Part shown: one piece after another, positions 42,619 through 51,931 of the stretch
Layout: the number at the start of each line of letters is the position of its first letter
How positions within the stretch are numbered: the first letter of the stretch is position 1
Origin: Prolixibacteraceae bacterium UBA6029
GTDB lineage: Bacteria; Bacteroidota; Bacteroidia; Bacteroidales; Prolixibacteraceae
Length of the DNA: 64,000 bases
Reading direction: 5' to 3'
NCBI GenBank assembly: GCA_002429385.1
Contig: DIZL01000076.1
Span: 1 to 64,000 of the forward strand
Program-made: the position numbers and the translations under genes
The notes under the pieces: model-generated
Databases searched by the model: none
What the model was told of the DNA's origin: nothing
What the model saw: only the letters and a program-made list of their open reading frames with translations

Positions 42619-43788
42619 ATGAACGCAATAGAATTACTTGATATATTGAGCACAGGTGAAACCAGCAAAGTGCAGTTTAAAGAAAAAATGCCTCATTCTG
42701 AAAGTATGTCGAGAGAGATAGTGGCAATGTCAAACTCTATAGGCGGGATTATATTACTTGGCGTTAAAGATGTTACTGGAATAGTAACTGGTCTGTCACA
42801 CGATGAAGTGGAAGAGTACGATCGGGTAATTTCTCATATTGCCGATAATCTAAAACCACCTGTATATTTGGCAACAGAGGTAATAAAAATTGAGGTCAGT
42901 AATAGTTTTAAAAATGTTTTAGTCGTTTATGTAAATGAAGGAATTAACAAACCGTACAAAACAGCCCATGGAGAAATTTATATCAAACAAGCCTCCAATA
43001 AAAGACTTTTGACTGATAATGCTGAGATAATGCGACTATTTCAAAACAGTGGCAACTTATTGGCCGACGAAATGGAAGTATATGGAACATCAGTTGAAGA
43101 TATTGATGAAAAGAGATTTGTTGAATATTTTAAGAAGGAATTTGATAAAACCATTGAAGAAAAAGGGTTGACATTTGAACAGGCATTACGAGCAAAACGA
43201 ATTTTAAAGAATAATCAACTTACTTTAGCCGGACTATTATTCTTTGGCAAAGATCCACAAAGTATAAAACCAGCCTTCACCATTAAGGCTGTTTCTTATT
43301 TTGGTAATGATATCTCGGGTATAAATTATCGCAGTAAAAAAGACTTAATTGGTACAATTCCGGAACTATTTGAGCAATCAATTGAGTTTTTAAACAGTAA
43401 TCTTGACTCAATTCAAATAGGAAACAATTTTAATATAAAGGGGAAATTAGAAGTGTCTCCTATCGCTTTAGAAGAGTTAATTCAAAATGCCTTAGTTCAT
43501 CGAGATTATTTTAAGAACGCACCCATCAGATTACTGATTTTTGATAATCGGATTGAAATAATAAGTCCCGGAAAGCTACCTAATAGTCTTACCGTTGAGG
43601 ATATTAAATACGGGAATCCTGTTATCAGGAATAACCAAATAGTTGCTTTTAGTATACACGTATTGCCATTTAGTGGTTTAGGCTCCGGTATTAAACGCGC
43701 ATTGAATGAAGAACCAAATATTGAATTGATTAATGATGTTGATGGAGAACAGTTTATTGTAAAAATTCCACGACCAGAAAAGAAATAA
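42619..43788 (+). CDS. AlbA_2 (Schlafen-like) / ATP-binding RecG-like protein
   Basis: 389 residues. The N-terminal AlbA_2 domain (about 1-115) shows LSTGETSKVQFKEKMPHS and MSNSIGGIILLGVKD, then GEIYIKQASNKRLLT. A C-terminal GHKL-type ATPase-like domain follows, EELIQNALVHRDYFKNAPIRLLIFDNRIEIISPGKLP and GLGSGIKRALNEE. These proteins are often annotated as putative transcriptional regulators or 'RecG-related' and are common in restriction and defence loci. It sits between mod (14 nt) and res (0 nt) in the same operon, so it is probably tied to the R-M function, perhaps in regulation or as an added defence effector. That role is inference. Confidence 0.88.
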   Translation: MNAIELLDILSTGETSKVQFKEKMPHSESMSREIVAMSNSIGGIILLGVKDVTGIVTGLSHDEVEEYDRVISHIADNLKPPVYLATEVIKIEVSNSFKNVLVVYVNEGINKPYKTAHGEIYIKQASNKRLLTDNAEIMRLFQNSGNLLADEMEVYGTSVEDIDEKRFVEYFKKEFDKTIEEKGLTFEQALRAKRILKNNQLTLAGLLFFGKDPQSIKPAFTIKAVSYFGNDISGINYRSKKDLIGTIPELFEQSIEFLNSNLDSIQIGNNFNIKGKLEVSPIALEELIQNALVHRDYFKNAPIRLLIFDNRIEIISPGKLPNSLTVEDIKYGNPVIRNNQIVAFSIHVLPFSGLGSGIKRALNEEPNIELINDVDGEQFIVKIPRPEKK

Positions 43789-45870
43789 ATGAAACTTCAC
43801 TTTGACAGCAAGCAGGAATTTCAGTTGGAGGCGGTAAAAGCCATCACCGATATTTTTGAAGGACAACCATTAAGTACCAGCGATTTTGAATTTGCCATCA
43901 ATCAGACAGGCGAATTACTTACCGAAAATGGGTTTGGGAACAAACTCCGTTTTTCACAGCTCGAACAGTTAACCGGAAACATTCAACAGGTTCAGGGAAA
44001 TAACGGATTAAAAGTTTCGACTGAAGATGAAATCATCAGTAATGGTTGGAACTTTTCGGTTGAAATGGAGACCGGCACCGGTAAAACGTATGTCTATCTG
44101 CGTACAATTTATGAGTTGAATAAGCTTTATGGATTCAAAAAGTTTGTAATTGTGGTACCTTCGGTTGCCATTCGTGAAGGGGTAATGAAAAATCTTGAAA
44201 TTACGGACGAACACTTCCAGAATCTTTATGACAAAGTTCCGGTTACGTCTAATGTTTACGATAGCAGAAAGGTTTCCAACCTAAGGGGTTTTGCATCCGC
44301 AAATACCATTCAGGTATTAGTCATCAACATCGATTCGTTTGCAAAAGATGAAAATATCATCAACAAGCCAAACGACAAACTAACAGGGAAAAGGCCTATT
44401 GAATTTATACAGAGCTGCAACCCGTTTGTAATTGTTGACGAGCCACAAAATATGGAAACGGAAATCCGCAAGCGTGCAATCACAAACCTTAGTCCGCTTT
44501 GCACGCTTCGCTATTCTGCAACACATACAAACCGCTACAACCTGGTTTACTCGCTCAATCCGGTAAAAGCATATGATTTGGGACTGGTAAAACAGATAGA
44601 AGTTGATTCGGTAGTGAGTGAAAATGATTTTAACAGTCCTTTTCTTCAATTGGAAAATATTACCCGAACAGGAAATGCGATTAAAGCAAAAATAAAAATA
44701 GATGTTGCAGCAACAGATGGGATCAACAGAAAATCGGTTATGGCAAGCGGTAAAAATCTTGACTTGTTCTTGTTATCAAATAGAAATGAAAGATACGATG
44801 GTCTGAAGATATACGAAATAGATTTTGGCAATGAACAAATTGAGTTAAACAACGGAGTTGTTTTGATGAAAGGTGAAACGCAAGGCGGAATGAACGATGA
44901 AGTCATGCGTTTTATGATTGCCAAAACAGTAGAAGAACATCTAAAGAAGGAAAAAAGCTACAAGGACAAGGGGATAAAAGTGCTTTCGCTTTTCTTCATC
45001 GATAAAGTAAAAAATTACCGTGAGTACGATTTGGAAGGAAACCCGGTTAAAGGAAAGTTTGCCAAATGGTTTGAAGAGATTTATCAGATGGAAATTGCCA
45101 AACCAATATATAAAGGGTTAAATGCTTATCCAGTTGACGATCTTCATAACGGATATTTCTCGCAAGACAACAAAGGCAGAGTAAAAGATACAGGAGGTGA
45201 AACGCAATTAGACGACGACACCTACAAACTGATTATGCAAGATAAAGAAAAGCTGCTTGATGCAAATGTTCCGCTTCGGTTTATATTCAGCCATTCAGCT
45301 TTGCGCGAAGGTTGGGACAATCCCAATGTGTTTCAGATATGCACCTTAAACGAAACAAAATCAGTCATTAAAAAACGGCAGGAAATTGGGCGGGGTTTGC
45401 GTTTATCGGTAAATCAGGAAGGACAGCGCATTTTTGACCGAAATATTAATAAGCTTACAGTTATTGCAAACGAACGTTATGAGGATTTTGCAAAGGCATT
45501 GCAAAAAGAAATTCAGGAAGACTGTGGAGTAAATTTCTCAGGTAAAATAAAAGATAAAAGCAAAAGCGAAAAGGTTAACTTTAGAAAAGGATTTGAGGCT
45601 GATCCTAAATTCTTACAGATTTGGGAGAAGATACGGTTTCAAACAAAATACAGTGTCGATTATAATACCCAAAAACTGATTTTGCTTGCGGCAAATGCGG
45701 TAAGCAAAATGGATGAAAAGAAAAAACCGACCATCCGGTCAACGAAGAAAAGAGTATTGATTACTGACGAAGATGTGAATGGACAATTAGTGAGCGACAG
45801 CGCAAACAACGATTATGGTCCCGATAAATATCGGGATGACCTGATATGTTGGCTTACATTCAAAACCTAA
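43789..45870 (+). CDS. res: Type III restriction enzyme Res, helicase part (frameshifted)
   Basis: The ATP-dependent translocase and nuclease subunit of the type III system. This piece has 693 residues: Walker A ETGTGKT (94-100), DEAD-like D217-E-P-Q220, LRYSATH (motif III), and RQEIGRGLRLSV (motif VI, near 535). Intact Res proteins have about 900-1000 residues and a C-terminal PD-(D/E)xK nuclease. Here the frame ends in DDLICWLTFKT. The family sequence goes on in another frame from 45846 (MLAYIQNLTELTR). The helicase alone should not cut DNA. Confidence 0.9.
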   Translation: MKLHFDSKQEFQLEAVKAITDIFEGQPLSTSDFEFAINQTGELLTENGFGNKLRFSQLEQLTGNIQQVQGNNGLKVSTEDEIISNGWNFSVEMETGTGKTYVYLRTIYELNKLYGFKKFVIVVPSVAIREGVMKNLEITDEHFQNLYDKVPVTSNVYDSRKVSNLRGFASANTIQVLVINIDSFAKDENIINKPNDKLTGKRPIEFIQSCNPFVIVDEPQNMETEIRKRAITNLSPLCTLRYSATHTNRYNLVYSLNPVKAYDLGLVKQIEVDSVVSENDFNSPFLQLENITRTGNAIKAKIKIDVAATDGINRKSVMASGKNLDLFLLSNRNERYDGLKIYEIDFGNEQIELNNGVVLMKGETQGGMNDEVMRFMIAKTVEEHLKKEKSYKDKGIKVLSLFFIDKVKNYREYDLEGNPVKGKFAKWFEEIYQMEIAKPIYKGLNAYPVDDLHNGYFSQDNKGRVKDTGGETQLDDDTYKLIMQDKEKLLDANVPLRFIFSHSALREGWDNPNVFQICTLNETKSVIKKRQEIGRGLRLSVNQEGQRIFDRNINKLTVIANERYEDFAKALQKEIQEDCGVNFSGKIKDKSKSEKVNFRKGFEADPKFLQIWEKIRFQTKYSVDYNTQKLILLAANAVSKMDEKKKPTIRSTKKRVLITDEDVNGQLVSDSANNDYGPDKYRDDLICWLTFKT

Positions 45871-46160
45871 CTGAATTGACACGTAGTACCATTTTGGAAA
45901 TACTTAAGACTTCGAAACGAATGAAGGAGTTGTTAATCAATCCTCAGTTGTTTATGGACAATACTGTTTCAATAATCAAATACGAATTACATCAGTTAAT
46001 GATTGATGGAATTAAGTATGAAAAAATCGGAGGTAAGATATACGAAATGGCCTTATTCGATGACAGTGACTTTGAAATTTACCTTGACGAGTTTACTCAC
46101 ACTGTGCCGACAGTTCAAAAACTATTTATGAAAACTATATGCCGCTCGACAGTGGAGTAG
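45846..46160 (+). pseudogene. Res middle fragment (second reading frame)
   Basis: Continues Res: LAYIQNLTELTRSTILEILKTS, then LHQLMIDGIKYEKIGGKIYEMALFDD. These are typical linker sequences before the nuclease domain. A stop (TGA 45837) closes this frame just upstream, so it cannot be read through without a shift. A second shift lies at the A5 run 46117-46121: one more A would give VQKTIYENYMPLDSGVE, joining it to the next fragment. Confidence 0.8.
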
Positions 46161-46444
46161 AAAATCAGTTTGCACGGGATTGTGAAAGCAGTGAAGACAT
46201 TGAATTTTATTTTAAACTTCCATTCTGGTTCAAAATTCCAACTCCCATTGGTACTTATAACCCTGATTGGGCTATAGTATTTCAAGGAGAAAAGAAGATC
46301 TATTTTGTTGCTGAGACAAAATCTTCAGGTCAGGAATTGAGAGGAAGCGAGAAATTGAAAATTGAATGCGGCAAAGCACATTTCAGGAATTTTGATGATG
46401 TAAACTATAGAAGAGTTACGTCGGTAACTGATCTAAATAATTAA
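46139..46444 (+). pseudogene. Res C-terminal nuclease fragment (third reading frame)
   Basis: Holds the endonuclease core of Res: FYFKLPFWFKIPTPIGTYNPDWAIVF, then IYFVAETKSSGQELR. The Asp in NPDW and the E-T-K form the PD-(D/E)xK catalytic set. It ends after KIECGKAHFRNFDDVNYRRVTS. As the sequence stands, the nuclease is separated from the helicase by two shifts, so restriction should be inactive. It would work only if these are sequencing errors or are bypassed. Confidence 0.8.
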
Positions 46445-46485
46445 AATTTGGCCATTAGGAACAGTTATCTGGAAATTCAGGACAA

Positions 46486-47424
46486 CTAAGTTTCTTCTTT
46501 CAAATACCTCAGGTTTCGTTTCAGCCCTTCAAAACGAGCTCGTTTGACAGCTGAGTTACGGAACAACTCGTTAAACGTGGGCTTGTCCATTTCAGTCCAT
46601 TCTTCTTTGGTGAGCTTCAACAGCCTGGGGTGGGCTATAAAAGCAGGTTCTTGATGAACTTCAGTTTTCAAATTCCAGGGACATACATCCTGACAGATAT
46701 CACAGCCAAACACCCTGTTTTCGAACTTACCTTTCAATGAAGGATCAATTTCATTGTGATTCTCTATAGTCTGATACGAAATGCAGAGACGGGCATCCAA
46801 AACATAGGGGGCAACAATGGCCTTTGTGGGGCAGGCATCGATGCAACGTGTACAGGTTCCGCAATGATCATGAACAGTACGTCCTTCTGCAGGCAATTCC
46901 AGATCAATGATCAGCTCACCGATGAAAAAGAAGCTGCCATGTTCGGGCGAGAGGAGGTTTGTATTCTTGCCGATCCAGCCTAAACCGGCACGGGCAGCCC
47001 AGGCACGGTCAAGGACGGGAGCCGAATCAACCAGGCAACGGCCCTCGCAGGGAGCAATTTCAGACTGAATAAAACGGAGCAATTCACCCAGTTTATCCTT
47101 CATCACAAAATGATAATCCGTTCCGTAAGCATATTTCGACAGTACCGGCGCTTGTTCATCCTCCTGCTTTTCGCCAGGGAAATAATTCAGCAGTACCGAA
47201 ATAACGGAGCGGGCATTGTCGACCAATAGCCTAGGATCTAGCCGTTTATCCACGTTATTGGCCATGTAATGCATACCACCATGCATCTCCTTCTGAAGCC
47301 AGTCGAGTAGACGTTCTTTCTCCTCAGCAAGGAACCGGGCTTCAGAGATCCCGCAATCGAGGAACCCCAATTCTTTAGCTTTGGCCTTGATCTGAGCGGA
47401 TGCGTTCGTTAATGTTGTTATCAT
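46486..47424 (-). CDS. queG: Epoxyqueuosine reductase QueG
   Basis: The cobalamin and iron-sulphur enzyme that makes queuosine from epoxyqueuosine in tRNA. About 312 residues. The substrate/cofactor region has MHYMANNVDKRLDPRLLV and DSAPVLDRAWAARAGLGWIGKNTNLL. Two [4Fe-4S] motifs follow: HCGTCTRCIDACPTKAI and FGCDICQDVCPWN. Two in-frame ATGs (47430, 47424) are possible; the second leaves a more plausible leader after the -7 box at 47445. Convergent with the broken res gene. Confidence 0.96.
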   Translation of the reverse strand: MITTLTNASAQIKAKAKELGFLDCGISEARFLAEEKERLLDWLQKEMHGGMHYMANNVDKRLDPRLLVDNARSVISVLLNYFPGEKQEDEQAPVLSKYAYGTDYHFVMKDKLGELLRFIQSEIAPCEGRCLVDSAPVLDRAWAARAGLGWIGKNTNLLSPEHGSFFFIGELIIDLELPAEGRTVHDHCGTCTRCIDACPTKAIVAPYVLDARLCISYQTIENHNEIDPSLKGKFENRVFGCDICQDVCPWNLKTEVHQEPAFIAHPRLLKLTKEEWTEMDKPTFNELFRNSAVKRARFEGLKRNLRYLKEET

Positions 47425-47444
47425 GAGCATCTGATTTCAGGAAT

Positions 47445-47452
47445 CAAAATTA
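47445..47452 (-). promoter_or_regulatory. -7 box of queG
   Basis: TAATTTTG on the minus strand (TAnnTTTG), about 21 nt before ATG 47424. Confidence 0.6.
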
Positions 47453-47572
47453 GCTGAATAAGTTGAACTATGACACTATTTGGGTTCCATGGGAATTGCT
47501 TTTTAAAGAAAATGTGAATTATTTGCTAATTGAATACTTCGCATTCAAAGCTCCTTCTAAAAGCATGTTAGT

Positions 47573-47780
47573 GGAAAGTCCATGCCCTAAAGTTACTGAT
47601 CGGAGCAATGCCGTCGTAGTCTGGGTCGGGTTTGGATGGGGATTGAGAGGGGTTTCCTTCGGTATATCTGTACTATGACTGATCTATAACTATACTAATA
47701 TCTAAATTTTATTACAGTTATAGATCAATCATAGATTAATTGATCCGAAGCAAACCCCACTCAATGCCTACCCGGATCTC
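47573..47780. repeat. Two-copy structured element, copy 2
   Basis: Homologous to 19898-20102. It shows the secondary structure best. GGATTGAGAGGGGTTTCCTTCGG (about 47640-47662) pairs with CCGAAGCAAACCCCACTCAATGCC (about 47745-47768). Inside it, GATCTATAACT pairs perfectly with AGTTATAGATC. The two copies keep the stem blocks while their loop sequences differ. Confidence 0.7.
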
Positions 47781-48130
47781 TTCTGTGTAGCTCGAAAGTA
47801 GGTTCTTTGCTTTCCTGATGAAAATCTGAATGGTGAGAAAATTGGTGTCCGGTGTCAATGGGTTCATTGCTGAATCATTTCGTCAGACTTTGGTATCTTT
47901 ATATTCGAAGGTTAAAGATACAAAATTTAGCGTAAAAAACATACAATCCAAACGGGAACAGTCGTTTAAAGAATAAATAAAAGGTGGAAAGACTCCTGGT
48001 TGCACCGAATGATCGTTACAAAGAAAAAATTCTGAAATGTAAAAAGCGATTTCCCTGTCATTTTCACATTAATTACAATAATTATCTAATTTTACACGAC
48101 CATAATACCAAACCATCAGAACGATATTCC

Positions 48131-50860
48131 GTGAAGAATCCTACCCTATCCAATTGCCTGAAGATAATATATGCATTCGCCCTTATCCTTGTTCTGAATT
48201 ATTCGATCCAGGCACAGAACGTACAAGAGAAGATCATTAACGGGAAATTTCAGAAAACGAGCCTTCAGGAGTTTTTCAATACCCTTGAAAAAGAATACGG
48301 GATACACTTCTATTACCGTCCGGAATGGATTAAAACCTATGTCATCAACCAGGATTTTAAGGACACGCCTTTGATACAGGCGCTCAACCTGCTTTTTGAC
48401 AGGCAACCACTTACTTTTAGGTTTTTTCAGAACAATTCGGTGGTTGTCTTCCCGAAAGGAAGCGATGGGCGAATTACTACCGGCACTGATGAACCTCAGG
48501 TGATGGTTATAGGCGATCCCCTGAATATCGGGCGTTACACGACGGCACATTTAAAGGGGAAAATACTGGACGGTAAAAATAACCAGCCACTGGCCGGGGC
48601 AATCGTTTTTCATCCACAAACCGGGATAGGCACTTCGACCAATGCCTCGGGAAATTACGAACTTGACCTGCCAACGGGAGATCACACTTTGAAGGTCACG
48701 TTTATGGGCTACGAAGTTCTGAGCCAGAAAATAAAACTCATAGAAGACGGCACAGCCAATTTTGAGTTGTTTGAACAAAGCCATAATCTGGAGGAGGTCA
48801 CCGTGAAAGGCGCAGATTCGAAGGCAACTAAAGCTCAAATGAGCATGATCAAAGTGAATTCAAGGATGCTGAAGGAACTCCCGGTGATGATGGGTGAAGC
48901 CGATATCATCAAGACGGTAGTTATGATGCCCGGGGTACAGAGTGTGGGTGAAATGTCCTCGGGATTCAATGTGCGGGGCGGAAACACCGATCAAAACCTT
49001 GTATTGATGGAGGGAGCGCCGGTCTTCAATACCTCACATCTCTTTGGGTTCTTCTCGATGATCAATCCCGACGCAGTAAAAGATGTAACCCTTTTCAAGG
49101 GAGGCATTCCGGCTTCTTACGGTGAGCGCGTAGCGTCAATAATGGATGTTCAGCTGAAGGAAGGAAATCCCGAAAACATTAAATTATATGGTGGCATTGG
49201 ATTGATAAACAGTCGGTTTACCCTTGAAGGGCCATTCGTAAAGAAAAAGAAAAGCACTTTCATGATCGGTGGCCGTACGACCTATTCAGACTGGATCATG
49301 AGGCAATCCAAGAACGATCAGTTCATGAACAGCGTGGCTCACTTTTATGATGTTGACGGAACGCTTAACCTGGTACTTGGAGAAAACAACACCCTGAAAC
49401 TGATGGGTTATGCCAGCAACGATGTTTTCAACCTGAACACAACTTCGCTGTATCAATACGGGAATATCATCGGTTCGGCCAACTGGAAATTCAATATCTC
49501 AAAAACCCTGATATCCAATCTGAACCTATCATATAGTAAATATGATTTTAAACTTGACCAAAAAGACCCCAATCTTACGGAAGACAACTATTCTTTGATT
49601 ACTGGCCTTCAATACGGAAGCATGAAATACATTCTGTCGTGGCTGGCCAATGAAAAACATCGCGTGAATGCAGGTTTCCAGACGATTGGGTACCAGGTTA
49701 CACCCGGCAAAATTGAACCTACAGGAACTCCGACCAATGTAATTCCCGAAAAAGTTGCCAATGAGCAGTCGGTCGAACTGGGTGCCTTCATTGACGATGA
49801 TTTCGATCTTTCGCCTAAGATTTCTGCAAATATTGGTGTTCGTTACGCAAGGTTTATGAGTCTTGGACCGACAACGGTATTGAACTATGACCCCAAACAA
49901 TCCCTCAGTTCGGGATCGGTTATTGACTCCACGGTTTACGGAGCAGGGAAAATAGCCAAAACCTACCAGGGCTTCGAACCACGCATATCGTTTAAATTCA
50001 ATCTAAGGGATGATGGTTCAATCCGGATGAGCTACCAGCGCATCCACCAGTTTATGAACCAGATCTCGAACACATCGGTCATTTCACCGGCAGACTTCTG
50101 GAAATCGGCTGATTCACATATTAAGCCCCTCATCAGCGACCAGTTTTCGATAGGTTTGTTTAAAAATCCACAGAAAGGCTTATTTGAGACCTCTATTGAA
50201 GTCTATTACAAGAACCTGCAAAATCTGTTTGAATATAAGAACGGAGCAGAATTAGTGATGAACCACCATATTGAAACTGACATTATCAATGCCGATGGTT
50301 ATGCCTACGGACTGGAGCTTTATGCGCGCAAGAATGCCGGAAGACTCAATGGATGGGTCAGTTATACCTACTCACGTACCATGCGGAAGACCGATAACAG
50401 ATTCGCGGATGAGGTGATTAATGGCGGTAATTATTATCCTTCTGTTTACGATCGTCCTCATGATTTATCGACTGTTATGAACTACCAGATCAGCCGGAGA
50501 TGGAGGTTTTCAGGTAATTTTGTGTTGATGTCAGGTAGGCCGATAACCCTGCCCGAACAGAAATACATGTTTGATGGCCATCAGGTGGTTTATTATTCCG
50601 ACCGCAACAAATACCGGATGCCGCTCTATAACCGTATGGATGTGAGCATCACCATCGATGATAACTTATATAAAAAGCGCATGTGGAAAGGGAGCTGGAC
50701 TTTCTCGGTTTATAACGTGTATGGACGGAAGAATCCCTACTCGGTATTTTACCGAAAAGATCAGTCCATTCAACATCCCAGTGGTACGCCATATTCAATA
50801 TACAAACTTTCGGTTATTGGTGTGCCCGTGCCCTCAATCACGTATAATTTTAAATTCTGA
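48131..50860 (+). CDS. TonB-dependent receptor with STN and carboxypeptidase-regulatory domains
   Basis: Outer-membrane import receptor. From GTG 48131 the protein has about 909 residues: signal peptide IIYAFALILVLNYSIQAQ, then an STN-type secretin/TonB short N-terminal domain (FQKTSLQEFFNTLEKEYGIHFYYRP). A CarboxypepD_reg-like domain follows (LKGKILDGKNNQPLAGAIVF), the plug (GFNVRGGNTDQNLVLMEGAPVFNTSHLFGFF), and the barrel ending in VPSITYNFKF. No ATG fits; the frame is open from GTG 47984, which automatic annotation may prefer. The STN domain usually signals to an anti-sigma factor, but no fecR or sigma gene is adjacent. Heads an operon with two DUF4249 genes. Confidence 0.88.
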   Translation: MKNPTLSNCLKIIYAFALILVLNYSIQAQNVQEKIINGKFQKTSLQEFFNTLEKEYGIHFYYRPEWIKTYVINQDFKDTPLIQALNLLFDRQPLTFRFFQNNSVVVFPKGSDGRITTGTDEPQVMVIGDPLNIGRYTTAHLKGKILDGKNNQPLAGAIVFHPQTGIGTSTNASGNYELDLPTGDHTLKVTFMGYEVLSQKIKLIEDGTANFELFEQSHNLEEVTVKGADSKATKAQMSMIKVNSRMLKELPVMMGEADIIKTVVMMPGVQSVGEMSSGFNVRGGNTDQNLVLMEGAPVFNTSHLFGFFSMINPDAVKDVTLFKGGIPASYGERVASIMDVQLKEGNPENIKLYGGIGLINSRFTLEGPFVKKKKSTFMIGGRTTYSDWIMRQSKNDQFMNSVAHFYDVDGTLNLVLGENNTLKLMGYASNDVFNLNTTSLYQYGNIIGSANWKFNISKTLISNLNLSYSKYDFKLDQKDPNLTEDNYSLITGLQYGSMKYILSWLANEKHRVNAGFQTIGYQVTPGKIEPTGTPTNVIPEKVANEQSVELGAFIDDDFDLSPKISANIGVRYARFMSLGPTTVLNYDPKQSLSSGSVIDSTVYGAGKIAKTYQGFEPRISFKFNLRDDGSIRMSYQRIHQFMNQISNTSVISPADFWKSADSHIKPLISDQFSIGLFKNPQKGLFETSIEVYYKNLQNLFEYKNGAELVMNHHIETDIINADGYAYGLELYARKNAGRLNGWVSYTYSRTMRKTDNRFADEVINGGNYYPSVYDRPHDLSTVMNYQISRRWRFSGNFVLMSGRPITLPEQKYMFDGHQVVYYSDRNKYRMPLYNRMDVSITIDDNLYKKRMWKGSWTFSVYNVYGRKNPYSVFYRKDQSIQHPSGTPYSIYKLSVIGVPVPSITYNFKF

Positions 50861-51918
50861 TGCGGAAAAAACTCATTCATATGATCTTTTTTGTATTGTT
50901 TCTCACATCCTGTGAAGAATACTACAAACCTTCTATGGATGTAGTTTCCGCCATCCTTGTAGTGGATGCTCATATATCCAATGATTCTCAACAGAGCTTT
51001 GTGAAACTAACCATGACAAGCGATTATTATAACCATACTCAGACAGATTCAGTAATTAGCGCTAATGTTAAGCTTATTGAAGGAGCTAATTTTACGATTG
51101 AAGGTTATGAAAAGTCTAAGGGATATTTCATTTTTGCAGAATCACCTGTATTCGGGGAAAGATACCGGATCAGGATTACCTACAAAGACGATATATACGA
51201 ATCAAATTCAGTAGTCATGCCTCCCCTTCCAACCATCGACTCTATCTATTCGAAAGATATCCTCATGAAATCTTTCCGGACCGATGCTTACGGTGTTCCG
51301 GCCACCATTGAAACCCGTGGAAGGGAAATTTGCATTGATGCACCCATCACTTCAAAATTGCAGTATTACCGTTTCAATGATCGTGCAATTCTACAGTGGG
51401 TTAGTTATCCACTGGCGAAGGACGATACGCCCCTGCCTGCATTTTATGGATGGAAATCAATATATTTCAATGGACTGTTTAATCTGGCAGGCCCGAAAGA
51501 TTTCAATGGTTCAGCAAAAGTCCGGCAACATCCGCTTCTTTCACTGGATTACAATGCCCATGCCTATCTTGACTCGGCCACTCAGAATCCGGCAGGCTGG
51601 ATACTGATTATTGACCAATACGGAATAACAAAAGAATCCTATGATTTTCATAACAGGCTAAATAATCAATTCACTGCCGTGGGAAATTTATTTGATCCGG
51701 TACAAACACAAGTGTACGGGAATATTCATTGTACAACAAATCCTGAAAGATTGGTACTCGGGTATTTTGATTTAAAGTCCTACCACCAGTACCGGTATTA
51801 CTTTTATCCCGGTGGTGGCCCCGATAATCAGGTCATTCTGCGGCAATTGAACTACAGGGATTTCGACATACCTGATCAAAACGACACAACCGGCATACGT
51901 CCGGTATTTTGGGAATAG
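50860..51918 (+). CDS. DUF4249 lipoprotein (first of a tandem pair)
   Basis: 352 residues. A lipoprotein signal ends in FVLFLTSCEEYYKP. It overlaps the TonB receptor stop (TGATG), so it is translationally coupled. Conserved segments shared with the next gene: GREICIDAPITSKLQYYRFN, FNLAGPKDF, WILIIDQYGITKESYDFHNRLNNQF, QVYGNIHC and GYFDLKSYHQYRYY. Likely an outer-membrane lipoprotein partner of the receptor; ligand unknown. Confidence 0.9.
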   Translation: MRKKLIHMIFFVLFLTSCEEYYKPSMDVVSAILVVDAHISNDSQQSFVKLTMTSDYYNHTQTDSVISANVKLIEGANFTIEGYEKSKGYFIFAESPVFGERYRIRITYKDDIYESNSVVMPPLPTIDSIYSKDILMKSFRTDAYGVPATIETRGREICIDAPITSKLQYYRFNDRAILQWVSYPLAKDDTPLPAFYGWKSIYFNGLFNLAGPKDFNGSAKVRQHPLLSLDYNAHAYLDSATQNPAGWILIIDQYGITKESYDFHNRLNNQFTAVGNLFDPVQTQVYGNIHCTTNPERLVLGYFDLKSYHQYRYYFYPGGGPDNQVILRQLNYRDFDIPDQNDTTGIRPVFWE

Positions 51919-51931
51919 AATTAATTTATTT

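Larger units (their letters stand above)
47431..48130. other. Gene-free region with the second structured element
   Basis: 700 nt between queG and the TonB receptor gene. It contains element copy 2 (47573-47780). The GTG at 47984 opens a longer frame into the receptor, but residues 1-49 of that frame lack signal-peptide or family character. Confidence 0.55.

Noticed and set aside
45837..46160. Programmed frameshifting in res
   Set aside because: No slippery heptamer is seen at the first break, and two shifts within 300 nt are better explained by decay or sequence error.
39831..46444. Integrative island inserted at tRNA-Phe
   Set aside because: No integrase and no second copy of the tRNA 3' end were found, so the island idea remains only a positional hint.
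47463..47678. 71-codon plus-strand frame between queG and the TonB receptor
   Set aside because: It runs into the two-copy structured element, lacks a ribosome-binding site and resembles no family.
47984..48130. Upstream extension of the TonB receptor from GTG 47984
   Set aside because: The 49 extra residues precede the signal peptide and would prevent normal export; GTG 48131 is preferred though not proven.
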